From Smittium mucronatum (taxonomy: Eukaryota; Kickxellomycota; Harpellomycetes; Harpellales; Legeriomycetaceae), in contig LSSL01004025.1 of the NCBI GenBank assembly GCA_001953115.1, positions 1 through 14,852 of the forward strand: a stretch of 14,852 bases of DNA. The letters are read 5' to 3'. This document shows positions 1-9,694 of the stretch, piece after piece. A program made the translations under genes and the position numbers. The notes under the pieces were generated by a model. That model had not been told where the DNA came from. It did no database searches and saw nothing but the letters and a program-made list of their open reading frames with translations. Positions within the stretch are counted from its first letter, which is position 1; every line of letters begins with the position of its first letter.

Positions 1-643
1 GCAAAATTAAATAGATGAAACCAAATTTAAAAAGATACACATCTTTCATCAATTGGGCGTAAAAGCAAAACCAAATTTAAATTGAAGTTGATTGTTTCAT
101 ATTTTGAAAATTATATACAGAAATATACTCGATAAAGGACGCAGCTATCTATTTTTGATTAATAAAAAAATTGTAAACAATTATTGAGTGGAGAGCATTC
201 AAGGTAATAAAAAAACTAGATGCCAGGGTATTATCAGCAATTTTAATAGTCTGATAGTGCATAAATTGAAAATATGCCGATTTTTTTATTGGGGGGTTTT
301 TTTTACAGAAATTTTTTTTGAATTCAGTCCTTGTGTGATATTTACCCAAAGGTTTTAAGAATAATTTATATCAATTTTTTTGTAATGAAAGGTCCATGTA
401 GTTAAAAGTGCAAAAAGATTAGCTTGTTTTTTGAAAAAGTTGAATTGCAGAATTATAAATAAAACCATCACAATTCAGGCCATAAGCCGAATTATTAAGT
501 ACCTCTATTCTTAATCTTTTCAAAAAAATAGAATTTTTTGATTGAGAAACAGGAAATAGTCTATAAATGTATGTGAATAACGCTAATTATTAAGTATTCT
601 TCGTTATTTAAATTAAGCATATAAACGAATAAACGAGTGTTAG
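1..643. other. AT-rich non-coding stretch
   Basis: No gene is recognised here on either strand. The DNA is AT-rich with frequent T and A runs, including a six-G run followed by eight T at 291-304. A 66-codon minus-strand reading frame (149-349) is low-complexity and resembles no family I know. The stretch could be distal intergenic DNA or the flank of a neighbouring locus outside the window. Confidence 0.6.
18..81. repeat. Short direct repeat, 14 bp, two copies
   Basis: The word aaaccaaatttaaa occurs exactly at 18-31 and again at 68-81, a 50-base period. Flanking bases are only partly similar, so this may be a chance AT-rich repeat or the remnant of a tandem duplication. No function can be read from it. 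Confidence 0.5.
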
Positions 644-1393
644 TCAAAATCAGCCCGGCCATATAAAACTAATCATGTGCTGCAACAATCAAGCATTCAG
701 GGCTGGGTTCTAAGCCAAAATCTGGAATTAAACCAAGACTCCACTAGTCATGTGATACGAATTCAAGGACGAAGTACTGCCAATCGAAATGTCTCAAATG
801 CAAACGTTATTGAAACTATAAATAAGTGGCATGCATAATCAAGGGATGTTCCAGCTAACATAAACCCTCCATTGCATCACACAAAGCTTAATGCACAACA
901 AGCATCTAATCAGACTATTGTTTTATATGAACCCGCAATTTATGGCACCGCTAAATGCTGGATAAGATATAATAAAGCATTTGGTGAATAGCTGCAATTC
1001 TGCATAAAAAAACAACAAAGCGCAAAGCTGCATCAAGCTACTATGCGGCTTTGGAAGTATAGCCGACAATAAAGCGCGCCAATAGATGGACTGTTATCTA
1101 CAAAATTTAGATCTGCAAAAAGAACGCGATCAATAAATATTCAATCAAGACTTGCTATTATCGCTGGAGGGTCGATCGCTGCACGAGCATTGGCAGGCTT
1201 GGAAATCTTGGCCAATCACTAAGCCATAAACAGAGGAAGGGCCAATTTCGGATGGATTGGCTAAATGCCATTATTCAAAATCACTGGAAGGCAGTTTTCC
1301 TTGAAGACTACTGGGCACAACAATGGTCACAGAAACCAATGCCGTGAGAGCCAGTCAGAAAATACTCGGAAGGATTTGATTGAGCGCTATTGA
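644..1393 (+). pseudogene. Possible decayed coding region, unrecognised
   Basis: Reading from 644 in steps of three gives about 250 codons interrupted by only five stops before 1391, at 836 (TAA), 989 (TAG), 1070 (TAA), 1220 (TAA) and 1262 (TAA). At this base composition I would expect roughly fifteen. Part of the stretch is GC-rich for the window (about 47-53% G+C in lines 1141-1260 and 1321-1380, counted by hand). I recognise no domain or motif in the translation. A second frame is also open from 1111 to about 1347, so the openness may only reflect composition. What is seen is few stops and raised G+C; a former gene or mobile-element fragment is inference. There is no start codon, splice model or family match to support an active gene. 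Confidence 0.2.
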
Positions 1394-1688
1394 CATTAAA
1401 TCAGGGATGGCTATTGGGCAGCATTTACAAGAAAAAATGGTATAGACAAAGAAATTTTATAGAATTAGTGGCAAAACTCACATTGAATGCCCGACCCATC
1501 TACATAAAATAACACTAGGCAAGTCTTTTACTTATTGCTCAAAGCTTATCTATTTAATATCTTTCTTCAACTAACTGAATTTGACATAATCCACTTTCAC
1601 TCATTAATGATTCTTGTCCTTTTTAGATACAAATCAAAATCTAAATATTGACATTAGACTTTATACCCAACATATTGACTGTATAAAC

Positions 1689-4366
1689 ATGACTACCCAA
1701 ATGAATTTTGGTCCTGAATGGTTAGTTTGGTTTTTTATTTTTCCTCAACTTGATAACAACATTTTTCGTATATCCATAGGATGAGAAGAGTACCAGAGAA
1801 GTCTCTAACCAGCCCTGAAGTTGCCAGTCCTGACGCTTCAGCTCAAAAATCTCCTATTATTGGGAAGAGCTCTGCCCAAACAACTCCTATTCGCGTTTTC
1901 ACCAACAAAGAAATCCTTGATCTGTTTGATCAAGAAAAGTTGACCATCCCTGAGGATATGGTTAACAGAACTGAAATTGTTATCTCGAAAAAGGCTCTTT
2001 TACCCCTCGCTTTAATAGAGATGACTAAGGCCGAGGCTGAAAAGCTCGCCGGTCCTGTTAATAGCGAGCTTAATAAGCGTTTCATTATGCAGCAACAGCA
2101 GCAGCAAAAAAGAATGCAACATTTAGCCATGCAGCAAAATTTGCTATCTTCTTCCCGAAAGCCTTCGGGTATGGATAGAAGAGTAGGAGGAGCTTCCTCA
2201 TATCTAGCTTCTACTTTGAATGATCATAATTCTCGTGATTTCGATCAAAAGAGCCAGTGGACTTCTGCCAAAATCAGAAGAGGAATGGTCGGTACTTTTG
2301 ATTCCCAAGGTAGCTTCAAATATGGAGAAGAAGCTCCCCTTGCTAGGGACCAAAACCAAGCACGATTTAACCAAGCTGGTCCTCGTTCCAGAAATTTAAA
2401 CCAAGAGGATGCTCTTCTTGGTTTGTTGGAAGAACCAATCTGGATATACCGAGATCCCAAAGGTGCATTACAAGGGCCGTTTTCTGGCTTGAGTATGCAG
2501 GAGTGGTTTGAAGCTGGCTATTTTCCTGAGGATTTGCAAGTCAGGAAAAAGGATTGGTCAGAATTTGAGACCCTCAGCTCAGTTATCATCCAACTACAAT
2601 GCACTACTGAGCCATTCATCGTAGCTACTCTTCTTGACTCTGGTAGAGATGCTTCCGAAATCATCAATCACAATTCTAATTTGAATGCCGCAAGGGACGC
2701 CCCAAATCTAGATATGAATTATCCACCAAACCGTATGGCGAATGATTCTTCCGTTAGCGATGATGCCAAATTTTTGTATAGCAAAATAATCTCTCAAAAC
2801 AACTATCCTAATGAACCTGAGACCCAGCAAAACCACAACCAGGTTGTAGCCAAAAGATCTTACCAATTGGCACAGATTCTTGCTGAACAAGAAATGATCC
2901 TTGTTGAGATCAATGAAAGACAGCAGCTTTTGCAGCTCCTTCAACAGCAAGCTCAACAGCAACTTTTACAGCTGGGAAATGTGCTTATTCAAGAGCAGCA
3001 GCAGCTGAGACAACAAGCACTAATGTCCAACACTTCAGTTCCGCAAGAATTTTTGCTCAGACTACAGCACCAAACTAGAATAGCTGAGGAGTCTATTAGA
3101 CTTGATTTAAACCAACAAACTCAGATCCATGTGGCCAACTTGACTCAATTAGAGAACGCTCTCGATCCTATTGTTGTGGATGCAGTTCAGAGAGGAGGAT
3201 TATCTTATGCAGTAACTTTGATCAGACAACAACTTCGACAGTTGGAGTCTCATATTGTCAATGAACAACAGGCCCATAATGGTGGGAATCCTGTAAATTC
3301 TAATGAGCAGTTGGATTTTAACACTTTTGCAGGCAACTTCCTACAAGAAGGTTTGCAAAGACAGCACACAAATGAAATTGGGGCCATTGGAGGACCAGCT
3401 CAAAATATCCCAGAAACCGAGAATAAGGAAGCCACAGAGCAAGCTAATAACATATCAGAAAGCTCTGCTAAACAAGAGAATCCAGATGAAAAAAGGGAAA
3501 ATTCAGAAGCAGATGGAGTATTGGACAAAATGAAAGAGCTAAGTATCAAATCTAATCAAGAGGCCAATGAAAAGAGCTCAATTGGCGGATCATCAGCTGG
3601 AAATGTCATTGCCAAGAATGAAAGCAAGAGCAAAGCAAAGTCAGCACAGAAAAACAAACCCCAGCAGCAAAGCATAACCAAAGAGGCTAAAGAGAAGTGC
3701 GATGATAATTCAAACAAGCCAGAGAAGAATAAGTCCGATACTAAACAGACAGGAACAAGTAAAATGAAAAAGAGTACATCTGATGGAACCAACAACTCGG
3801 AGTCAGGAAAAGTTGAATCGCCCAAGTCAGATGGAAGTAACGATACTGAAACAAGCAACAAGACCGCAGGGAAAGTTAGTTCGCCTTGGCTCACATCAGC
3901 AACAGGCACAAAGAAGACTTTGGTAGAGATCCAAAAGGAGGAGGCACTCGCACAAAGCAAGAATCAGGTCAAAACACAAAGTCCTAAAAGTTATGCATCA
4001 TTAGTAGGATCGCCCAGTGTTTCAGGGGAAAAGGCTGGAGTCAAATCAGCAGGGAAAAGCCATACACCTTCAGCAGAGTTTCTAAATTGGTGCAGAATGA
4101 CTCTTGGATCGTTGACAGGGATTAATGTTGATGAATTCATAGAGGTTCTATTGAGCTTTCCTTTGGATCCACCTAAATCTAGCTTGGAGATAATATCTGA
4201 CCAAGTGTATGCATATTCTAAGAACCTAAATGGATATGCATTTGCTTCAGAGTTTGTAAAAAGACGCAAGCAAGATGCGAATTTTGAAATAAAAACACCT
4301 AAAATGGAAGCAAAAAAGACAGAGTTCCAGGTAGTTTCGAAAAAGGGCAAGAAAAACAAGCCTTAG
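1689..4366 (+). CDS. GYF-domain protein (SMY2/SYH1/GIGYF-type adaptor)
   Basis: Two coding exons, 1689-1720 and 1780-4366, are joined across a 59-base GT-AG intron that has a branch-like tgataac at 1751-1757. They give 872 residues. The short first exon supplies the conserved start MTTQMNFGPEWMR, like the NFGPEW start of GIGYF proteins, which is why the ATG at 1781 is not taken as the start. Residues 49-60 (RVFTNKEILDLF) sit where relatives carry a Tyr-based, eIF4E-family-binding segment, here without the tyrosines. The GYF domain spans about 230-285: W232-x-Y, GPF 243-245, M250, W253, GYF 257-259. Such domains bind proline-rich peptides (PPG-phi) in translation-repression and mRNA-decay factors. 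Then come a Gln-rich likely coiled coil (about 360-515), a Lys/Ser-rich disordered part, a PWLTS segment, and a conserved helical C-terminal region (about 775-843, with FLNWC and EFVKRR) ending in a basic tail. The role in cytoplasmic post-transcriptional control is inferred from the family. Confidence 0.93.
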
Positions 4367-5176
4367 GCGGCAAGACTGAAACTTTTTTAGATATTTTCAT
4401 TAAGACTTGAGAATTTTCAAAGAATCATTTAGTGGCATTTTGTTATTATAGCTGAATTTGATAAATCTTTATTTATGAACGAGTATGTTTGACCAAATTA
4501 ATGATTGTTTTTAAGTGCATTTGCTAATTGGGTTAATTTTACTATTAACTTGATTAATACACTTTAATGGTTTAAGGTTTTATTCGACTGGGCCAAGGAT
4601 GGGGTGTGTAGACTTTAAAGATGTAGTTTTTTGATTTTTTCATTGGTATTAAATACATTAGTTTCCGAACATTGCAGTTTATGATAATTTCCAGAAGTTT
4701 TGGAGTGAATTTCATGCTGCCTTTGACTCTGGCATTTTGCGAAGGCCAGAGGTGATCGGTGTGGATTTAAGGCCAAGAAATATCTGTTGTTTAGGATGGC
4801 CACTGATATTGTGAAATGGAATTTGACAGCAAAGTTCTCTGGCTTGAATGGGTGCGGATGATGCTGGAGAGCTATTTGCCAATGGATTTTTATCAAAAAA
4901 AAATCAATGGCTATTGTAGCTAGAAATTAAACATTCACATGTATTTGTTGGTCTGCTGATATTGGTGAAACTAGAAAGCGGTTTCCTTTGAGCAAATGGA
5001 AAACGAGATAACAGATGGGAAATCTACATTAAAGCCATACATTGGATAAGCAACAACATACTGTTTTACCCATCAGAAGCTAATAGCCATTTAAGCCCAC
5101 AAGCCCGAAAGATGAGAGGCTGTAGCGCTAGAGAAGGATAATGAGATGGGTAGGGCAAAAAAGAGAGCAGGAGTGG

Positions 5177-5221
5177 GGGGAAGGGGAAGGGGAAGGGGAA
5201 GGGGAAGGGGAAGGGGAAGGG
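5177..5221 (+). repeat. (GGGGAA)7 tandem hexamer repeat, G-quadruplex candidate
   Basis: Seven exact GGGGAA units run from 5177 to 5218, followed by GGG and then a break. The first unit is preceded by two more G, making a six-G run. Eight G-tracts separated by AA on one strand satisfy the usual G-quadruplex rule, and the pure purine strand could also form a triplex. The hexamer is not the TTAGGG telomere repeat. A regulatory role on the flanking genes is not shown. Confidence 0.95.
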
Positions 5222-5224
5222 CAA

Positions 5225-5271
5225 GGGTGAGATGAGATGGGTGAGATGAAATGAGATGGGTGAGATGAGAT
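5225..5271 (+). repeat. Imperfect GGGTGAGATGAGAT tandem repeat, three copies
   Basis: Copies lie at 5225-5238 (14 bp), 5239-5257 (19 bp, expanded by an internal gaaat) and 5258-5271 (14 bp, identical to the first). They directly follow the GGGGAA array and a related gagatgggtaggg lies just before it (5140-5152), so the whole area is one purine-biased simple-sequence zone. Minus-strand reading frames rich in Ser/Pro/Leu are artefacts of these repeats. Confidence 0.85.
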
Positions 5272-5563
5272 GAGGCTTTCGCTTCGGATATGGATTTGCT
5301 GGAAAGAATCAAACAATCCAATTCCTACATATAAAATTAATCTAACAGAATTTTGCTGAATTAAGCCGAATTGGCCCGATTCCAAATCCCATTGGCTTTA
5401 AAGCGGGAGTAAATACTGGTTTGATGCTATTGGTTATATTTTGAGAATATTAAATTTGCACAAAATTTATTTTTTTTCCTCTTGTCTAAACCCATTTTTT
5501 TATTTTAAATAAGTTATACTGGGAACAATAAAACAATAGGGATCTTGGGCTCAAAAGGGTACA

Positions 5564-5569
5564 TATAAA
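5564..5569 (+). promoter_or_regulatory. TATA-like element upstream of JIP5-type gene
   Basis: TATAAA lies 164 bases upstream of the ATG at 5733. In DNA this AT-rich the motif occurs often by chance, so only its position supports it. Confidence 0.25.
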
Positions 5570-5732
5570 GTCTAGAAAGAACGTTTTTTTTTCTGTTTGG
5601 ACGGCAACAGTGGCTCTTTCTTAACCACTTTTTGAAAAAAAGATCGAATATTTAAAAGTCAAAAACTTTTTTATCCAAGAAATAAGCGTCCACAAATCCG
5701 TGCAATAATTTCCCAACTTCGATACGAAAATC

Positions 5733-7868
5733 ATGGTAAACACTTTGGAGAGGTTTTTTTATTAGGGAGGTTCTATATAATCTTTATTTATTTGCTTCTT
5801 TTTTCTTATAAAAGGCGAATAATCCAAATGTGCCCCGGAATCTGCGCTTTACTGATCAGATTTTCGATTTTTCTCTGCATCCTTCAAAATACCTATTGGC
5901 TTCTGGTCTCTTATCTGGGAATGTTTTCGTGTAAGTTTTCATTCTATTAAATTTCTTTTTTTTCTATTCCATGTTCCTCTAAAACCTCGACTATTATTTT
6001 TTTTTTAAAAAAAAAAAAAAAAGTCTTAATTTGGCACCTCCATTTTGTGTTGATATTTTTAATCATAAGAAAAGAAATTGTGTTTTTTGTTCTGATCCAC
6101 TAATGGATTCTGTAAAAAATAAAAATTCAATGAATTATTTTTTTTTGAAGAAAAACAGACATTTTTGATCTTTTTATATGTATTTCTGTGTATGGGAATA
6201 ACCTTTATTAATACTTTTATAGCCATGCATTCAAGAAGGGTGAAGCTAACGTTCGTCTTCTCAAAAAAAAAGTTTTTAAAAAGACGTGCCGCGCCACGAG
6301 CTTCTCTCTTGATGGTTGTGGTAAATATCCATGTGCTTCAAAAGTCGCCTTTTCTTCCCCCATTTCAAGGTTGCTTATTCTTGCTTTATATTTTAACAGG
6401 AATTTATTTGGGCTCAAAGGATAAATCCTGGGCCTATTTGGATGTTCAGTCAGAGACTGTAGAGTTTCATCAACTTGATTCTCACAAGTACGTAGTTATA
6501 TCCTACTTTTTTTATTTTTATCATGGTCTATGAATCCTCATTTATCTGTTCTTTGTATTTAGAGCACCCATTAACCGGCTATTGACTGTAAATGATAACA
6601 TGATTGCAACTGGTGACGATGATGGCTGCGTAAAGGTGTGTATCTCCCAAATTTTCTAAAAACTCAGACATTCAATTTTTTTCTATTTCATTAAAAATTC
6701 TACCTTACATCTGTTTGGTAATTTCATTGCTTTTTTTGTACATGAAATTTACTGTATTTATATTTTCTATCAACATTTCATTTTACGTAATTTGCATGCA
6801 TGTTTTATCATATACTCTTTACATTTTTAAATAATTTTTATCGCCTACTTCAATTCATCTCGATTTAAATACTTTTTCTAGTTGTGGGATATTCGCCAGA
6901 AAAGACTTGCTTTTAGTTATGAGGATCACGTAGATTACATCTCCTCGATGAACTATAATCAAAAAAAGAGACACTTGCTTGTAACTAGTGGCGATGGCTG
7001 CCTTTCTGTTTATGATATCAGGAAATCAAAACCCATAGCTATATCCGACAATCAAGATGATGAACTCCTCAGCTCTCAAGTCATTAGGAATGGTACAAAG
7101 TTGGCTGTTGGTATGCAGAGCGGTTGTTTGGGAATATTTTCTTACGGCCAATTTGGTGATGTCACCGACAGAGTTTTGGGAAATCCTTCTAGCATCGAAA
7201 ATCTATGCAAAGTCAACGAAGACACTTTAATAACTGCCGGCGGTGATGGATACTTGCGTGTACTGAAGCTTTTCCCCCATAAATATACTCGGGTTTTGGG
7301 TCGACATGGCAGTTTGCCGGTAGAAAAGACTGAACTTAGTTATGATCGGGATCTGTTGGTTAGTTACAGCCAAGATTCCAGAATAAGATTCTGGGACGTT
7401 AAAAGCCTAACCCATGAGAGCGAAAATCCATTCCAATGGCCTAAAGGCAAGGACAGCAGTGATGATGATGATGATGATGATAACGACGAAGATGATTCTG
7501 CTCCGGATTCACTTGGACCTGTCGTAGTTCCGGATTCTTTCAGTCCTGCAAAAAGGAATCATTCAGACGATTCAAGTTCTGAATCCTTTTCAGATTCTGA
7601 AGAAGATGACGATGAAATCAAACAACTAAAAGCCAAAAATCTAATAGATATTAAAAATGCGATCATGGCTAGAAACACAGTCAACCAGAATAGTTCTTTA
7701 GCACCTTCAAAATCAGATTGGGAAGTAAAATCCCAAAATAAATCTAAAGCTGACGAAAATTCAGAAAAATCACCTGATTCGGATAGCGATTCTAGCCTCG
7801 AATCTCCTCAGCCCAAAAAGGCAAACAAGAAAAAATCAAAGTCTAGATCATTCTTTAAAAATTTGTAA
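5733..7868 (+). CDS. JIP5: WD40 ribosome-biogenesis protein, JIP5/WDR55 type
   Basis: Six exons fit one 454-residue reading frame: 5733-5735, 5815-5930, 6223-6320, 6400-6487, 6563-6635 and 6882-7868, all introns GT-AG (79, 292, 79, 75 and 246 bases). Phases agree at every junction and each join restores WD40-like sequence. Exon 1 is only the ATG; reading on without splicing hits a stop after ten codons. Blade signatures include GCVKLWDIR (123-131), GCLSVYDIR (165-173), GYLRV (from 249) and SRIRFWDVK (292-300), plus the LFPHK and GRHG segment typical of WDR55. An acidic stretch begins near 317, with a run of seven Asp encoded by seven GAT codons (7461-7481). A Lys/Ser-rich tail ends in SFFKNL. 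Family members are nucleolar and act in 60S subunit and rRNA maturation; this role is inferred. Length lies between human WDR55 and yeast Jip5. Confidence 0.92.
5997..6022. repeat. T10A16 self-complementary run in JIP5 intron 2
   Basis: Ten T are followed directly by sixteen A inside the 292-base second intron. The tract can fold back on itself in RNA. It may be a slippage-prone homopolymer pair; no function is evident. Confidence 0.9.
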
Positions 7869-8290
7869 ACTCTATATATATTTTTTACATTCTAAATCCC
7901 GATTGTGGGGTTGTTAACGAATTGTTATTGGCTGCTGGCCTATTAGATTATAATTCTCCACAATATTATTTGAAATAGAGAGTGGCCAGACTTGTATCTC
8001 ATCTCTCTAAATAATCCTTAAAGCTATTGCTCATCTTTACAAGCTCATATTTACTTGGAACAGATGTTAAAAAATAAATTAGTGTCTAGGTTATAAATAA
8101 ACAAGAATGAATAGCCACTAAAGCTGATCTAAAGCATTATAAATAAGATTAGCGATGGCCATTTTAGTTGCCCAAGCGTTAGATACTTTATAATTTAATT
8201 GTAATTTAATTTTTTTATTAAAGAGGGTAATTTCTAAAAAAAAAAAAACTCTTTTGTTAAAGTCATTAGTGAACGATAATAATCAAGTAA
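7869..8290. other. Intergenic region, JIP5 3' end to tyrosinase promoter
   Basis: No gene is seen. The left side should contain the 3' UTR of the JIP5-type gene; an AATAAA occurs at 8073-8078, about 200 bases past the stop. The right side precedes the tyrosinase start and ends with an A12 run near 8238-8249 and an A-rich leader. Confidence 0.6.
8092..8145 (+). promoter_or_regulatory. Two TATAAATA boxes upstream of tyrosinase
   Basis: The identical octamer TATAAATA lies at 8092-8099 and 8138-8145, that is 191 and 146 bases before the ATG at 8291. The duplication and spacing are compatible with core promoter elements, but AT-rich background makes chance copies likely. Confidence 0.3.
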
Positions 8291-9694
8291 ATGAGGATTT
8301 TAGCGGTGCTGGCAATAGCTGTGTTTTACAACCAAATCTTGATGATATGGGCTCAAGTCGCGCCTAATCCGCCGCTAGAAACGGCGCCGTGTACCGGATA
8401 TGTTGTGAGAAAGAGTATATCTACATTGACGCAGGAGGAGTGGGATGGGTTTGCTAATGCATGTGCAGTGGCGCATTCAAGAGGCTGGCTCGATGGTCTA
8501 TCAAGAATCCACACTGAGTTTGCTATGAGTATCCACGGAAACGGCATGTTCCTTCCTTGGCACAGGCGATTCGTTGTACATTTTCAAAAAATCCTGAACC
8601 TTATTGATCCAGCTGTTGTTATTCCATACTGGGTATTTTATTATATTAATATTTTCTGAAGGGGGATTATAGATACGGGAAGTGAGGGAACATGAATTTC
8701 ATGTTTTTTTTTTTTTTTTGTTTTTTTAAAAGGATTGGACAGTCGATTGGCAAACCCCGGAGAATGGGCTGGTGTTGAGCACAGCGAAATTCGGGGGGAA
8801 TGGGGTGGGGCAAGACAAGTGCTTATCGGACGGGTTTCTTCGGGGATGGTTGAAGACGTACCCAGAAGCCGGGTGCATAACCAGAGATTATAAAGAGGGA
8901 ACTACAACTGGGCCCTTCTGGCCAATGGAAGCTATAGTTCAACTGATTCAGAACTCAGCGCCGCGATTCGCTAACTTCACAACGAATATAGAAAATGGAT
9001 GCCACGGGATAGTTCACCTGGGAGTAGGAGGAGACTTTTTAAGCATGAATGCGCCCAACGAGTAAGTATAAAGTTTGATATCATTTTTCGTTTTTTTCTT
9101 TTTTTTAAAAAAAAAAAAAAATAAAACAAATTGTTCAGGTCAAAGGTTAGGTGTTTTGGGCTATAAGCTTGTAATAGTACCCAGTTCAAAAACAGGCCTG
9201 ATCTTTTTACCTTTTCTTTTCTTTATTTTATTTTTTGTTTTTTTACTAAAAGTACAACTGATTTTTTCCTCCCATCTTTATGTGGCACGCTCCCCAACAG
9301 TCCGCTGTTTTTTATGCACCATTCGATGCTCGACCGGATCTGGGCGATATGGCAAGAACTAAACCCGCAATTGGCAGAAGACGTAGAAAGTCTGGGTGTT
9401 TCGGGAAACGGGCAAACCCTGGAATCGATTCTTCCGTACTATAACGAAACGATCCGGCAGTCGATCAGCATGAGATCAGCGGGCAACTGCTACATGTACG
9501 ACAACTACGCCGAATCATTCTTCAGAAATGGTCGGAAATCAGACAATGACCAATCGAGCGGATTGGTGTTTATGGATTCCAAAGTCCCGATTCCTAGTCT
9601 ATCCCTCAGCACGCACTCGGCCATGTTCAAGTTCGATCCCCAAGTCGTCTCCAGAATGAATTCCTTTGTCAAGGATGTTATTGGCCGGATGTAG
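8291..9694 (+). CDS. Secreted tyrosinase (type-3 dicopper)
   Basis: Exons 8291-8632, 8733-9061 and 9301-9694, joined over 100- and 239-base GT-AG introns, give 354 residues; the first join restores the hallmark PYWDW and the second DPLFF. A signal peptide (hydrophobic 3-20, likely cleavage after A21) points to secretion. CuA ligands are H74, H82 and H91 (H82-x8-H91, in FLPWHR). CuB ligands are H205, H209 and H231 in HGIVH and the DPxFFxxHxxxD signature. Tyrosinases hydroxylate monophenols and oxidise o-diphenols to quinones, feeding melanin or cross-linking. Residue 80, two before H82, is Ser, so the Cys-His thioether of many fungal tyrosinases is absent. N-glycosylation sequons occur at N195 and N272. 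There is no long C-terminal regulatory domain. Third-position G+C is higher than in neighbouring genes. Monophenolase versus catechol-oxidase activity cannot be told from sequence. Confidence 0.95.
9099..9121. repeat. T8A15 self-complementary run in tyrosinase intron 2
   Basis: Eight T, preceded by a further T7-C, are followed directly by fifteen A within the second intron. The arrangement mirrors the T10A16 tract in JIP5 intron 2. Confidence 0.9.

Larger units (their letters stand above)
4367..5732. other. Intergenic region between GYF and JIP5 genes
   Basis: The left part should hold the 3' UTR of the GYF gene and the right part the promoter and 5' UTR of the JIP5-type gene. A 93-codon minus-strand frame at 4615-4896 shows no family feature and is not called. 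The middle is dominated by a purine-rich simple-sequence block at about 5113-5275. No RNA gene or transposon end was recognised. A TATA-like element lies at 5564-5569. Confidence 0.6.

Noticed and set aside
3556..4359. Two long minus-strand frames of 134 and 122 codons
   Set aside because: They lie antisense inside the conserved C-terminal half of the GYF gene and show no features of their own.
4615..4896. 93-codon minus-strand frame in the 3' flank of the GYF gene
   Set aside because: The translation has no domain, signal or repeat that I recognise, and chance frames of this size are expected.
5177..5271. Telomere-like or CRISPR-like array
   Set aside because: The GGGGAA unit is not TTAGGG, the array is internal and very short, and there are no unique spacers between repeats.
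5091..5385. Minus-strand frames rich in Ser, Pro and Leu
   Set aside because: They are the translation of the GGGGAA and GGTGAGAT simple repeats, not a protein gene.
6165..6533. 122-codon plus-strand frame over JIP5 introns and exons 3-4
   Set aside because: It crosses two well-supported introns in a different frame from the WD40 sequence and resembles no family; it is an overlap artefact.
8237..8249. A12 run before the tyrosinase start as a retroposon poly-A tail
   Set aside because: There are no target-site duplications or retroelement body, the tyrosinase gene has introns, and such A runs are common here.
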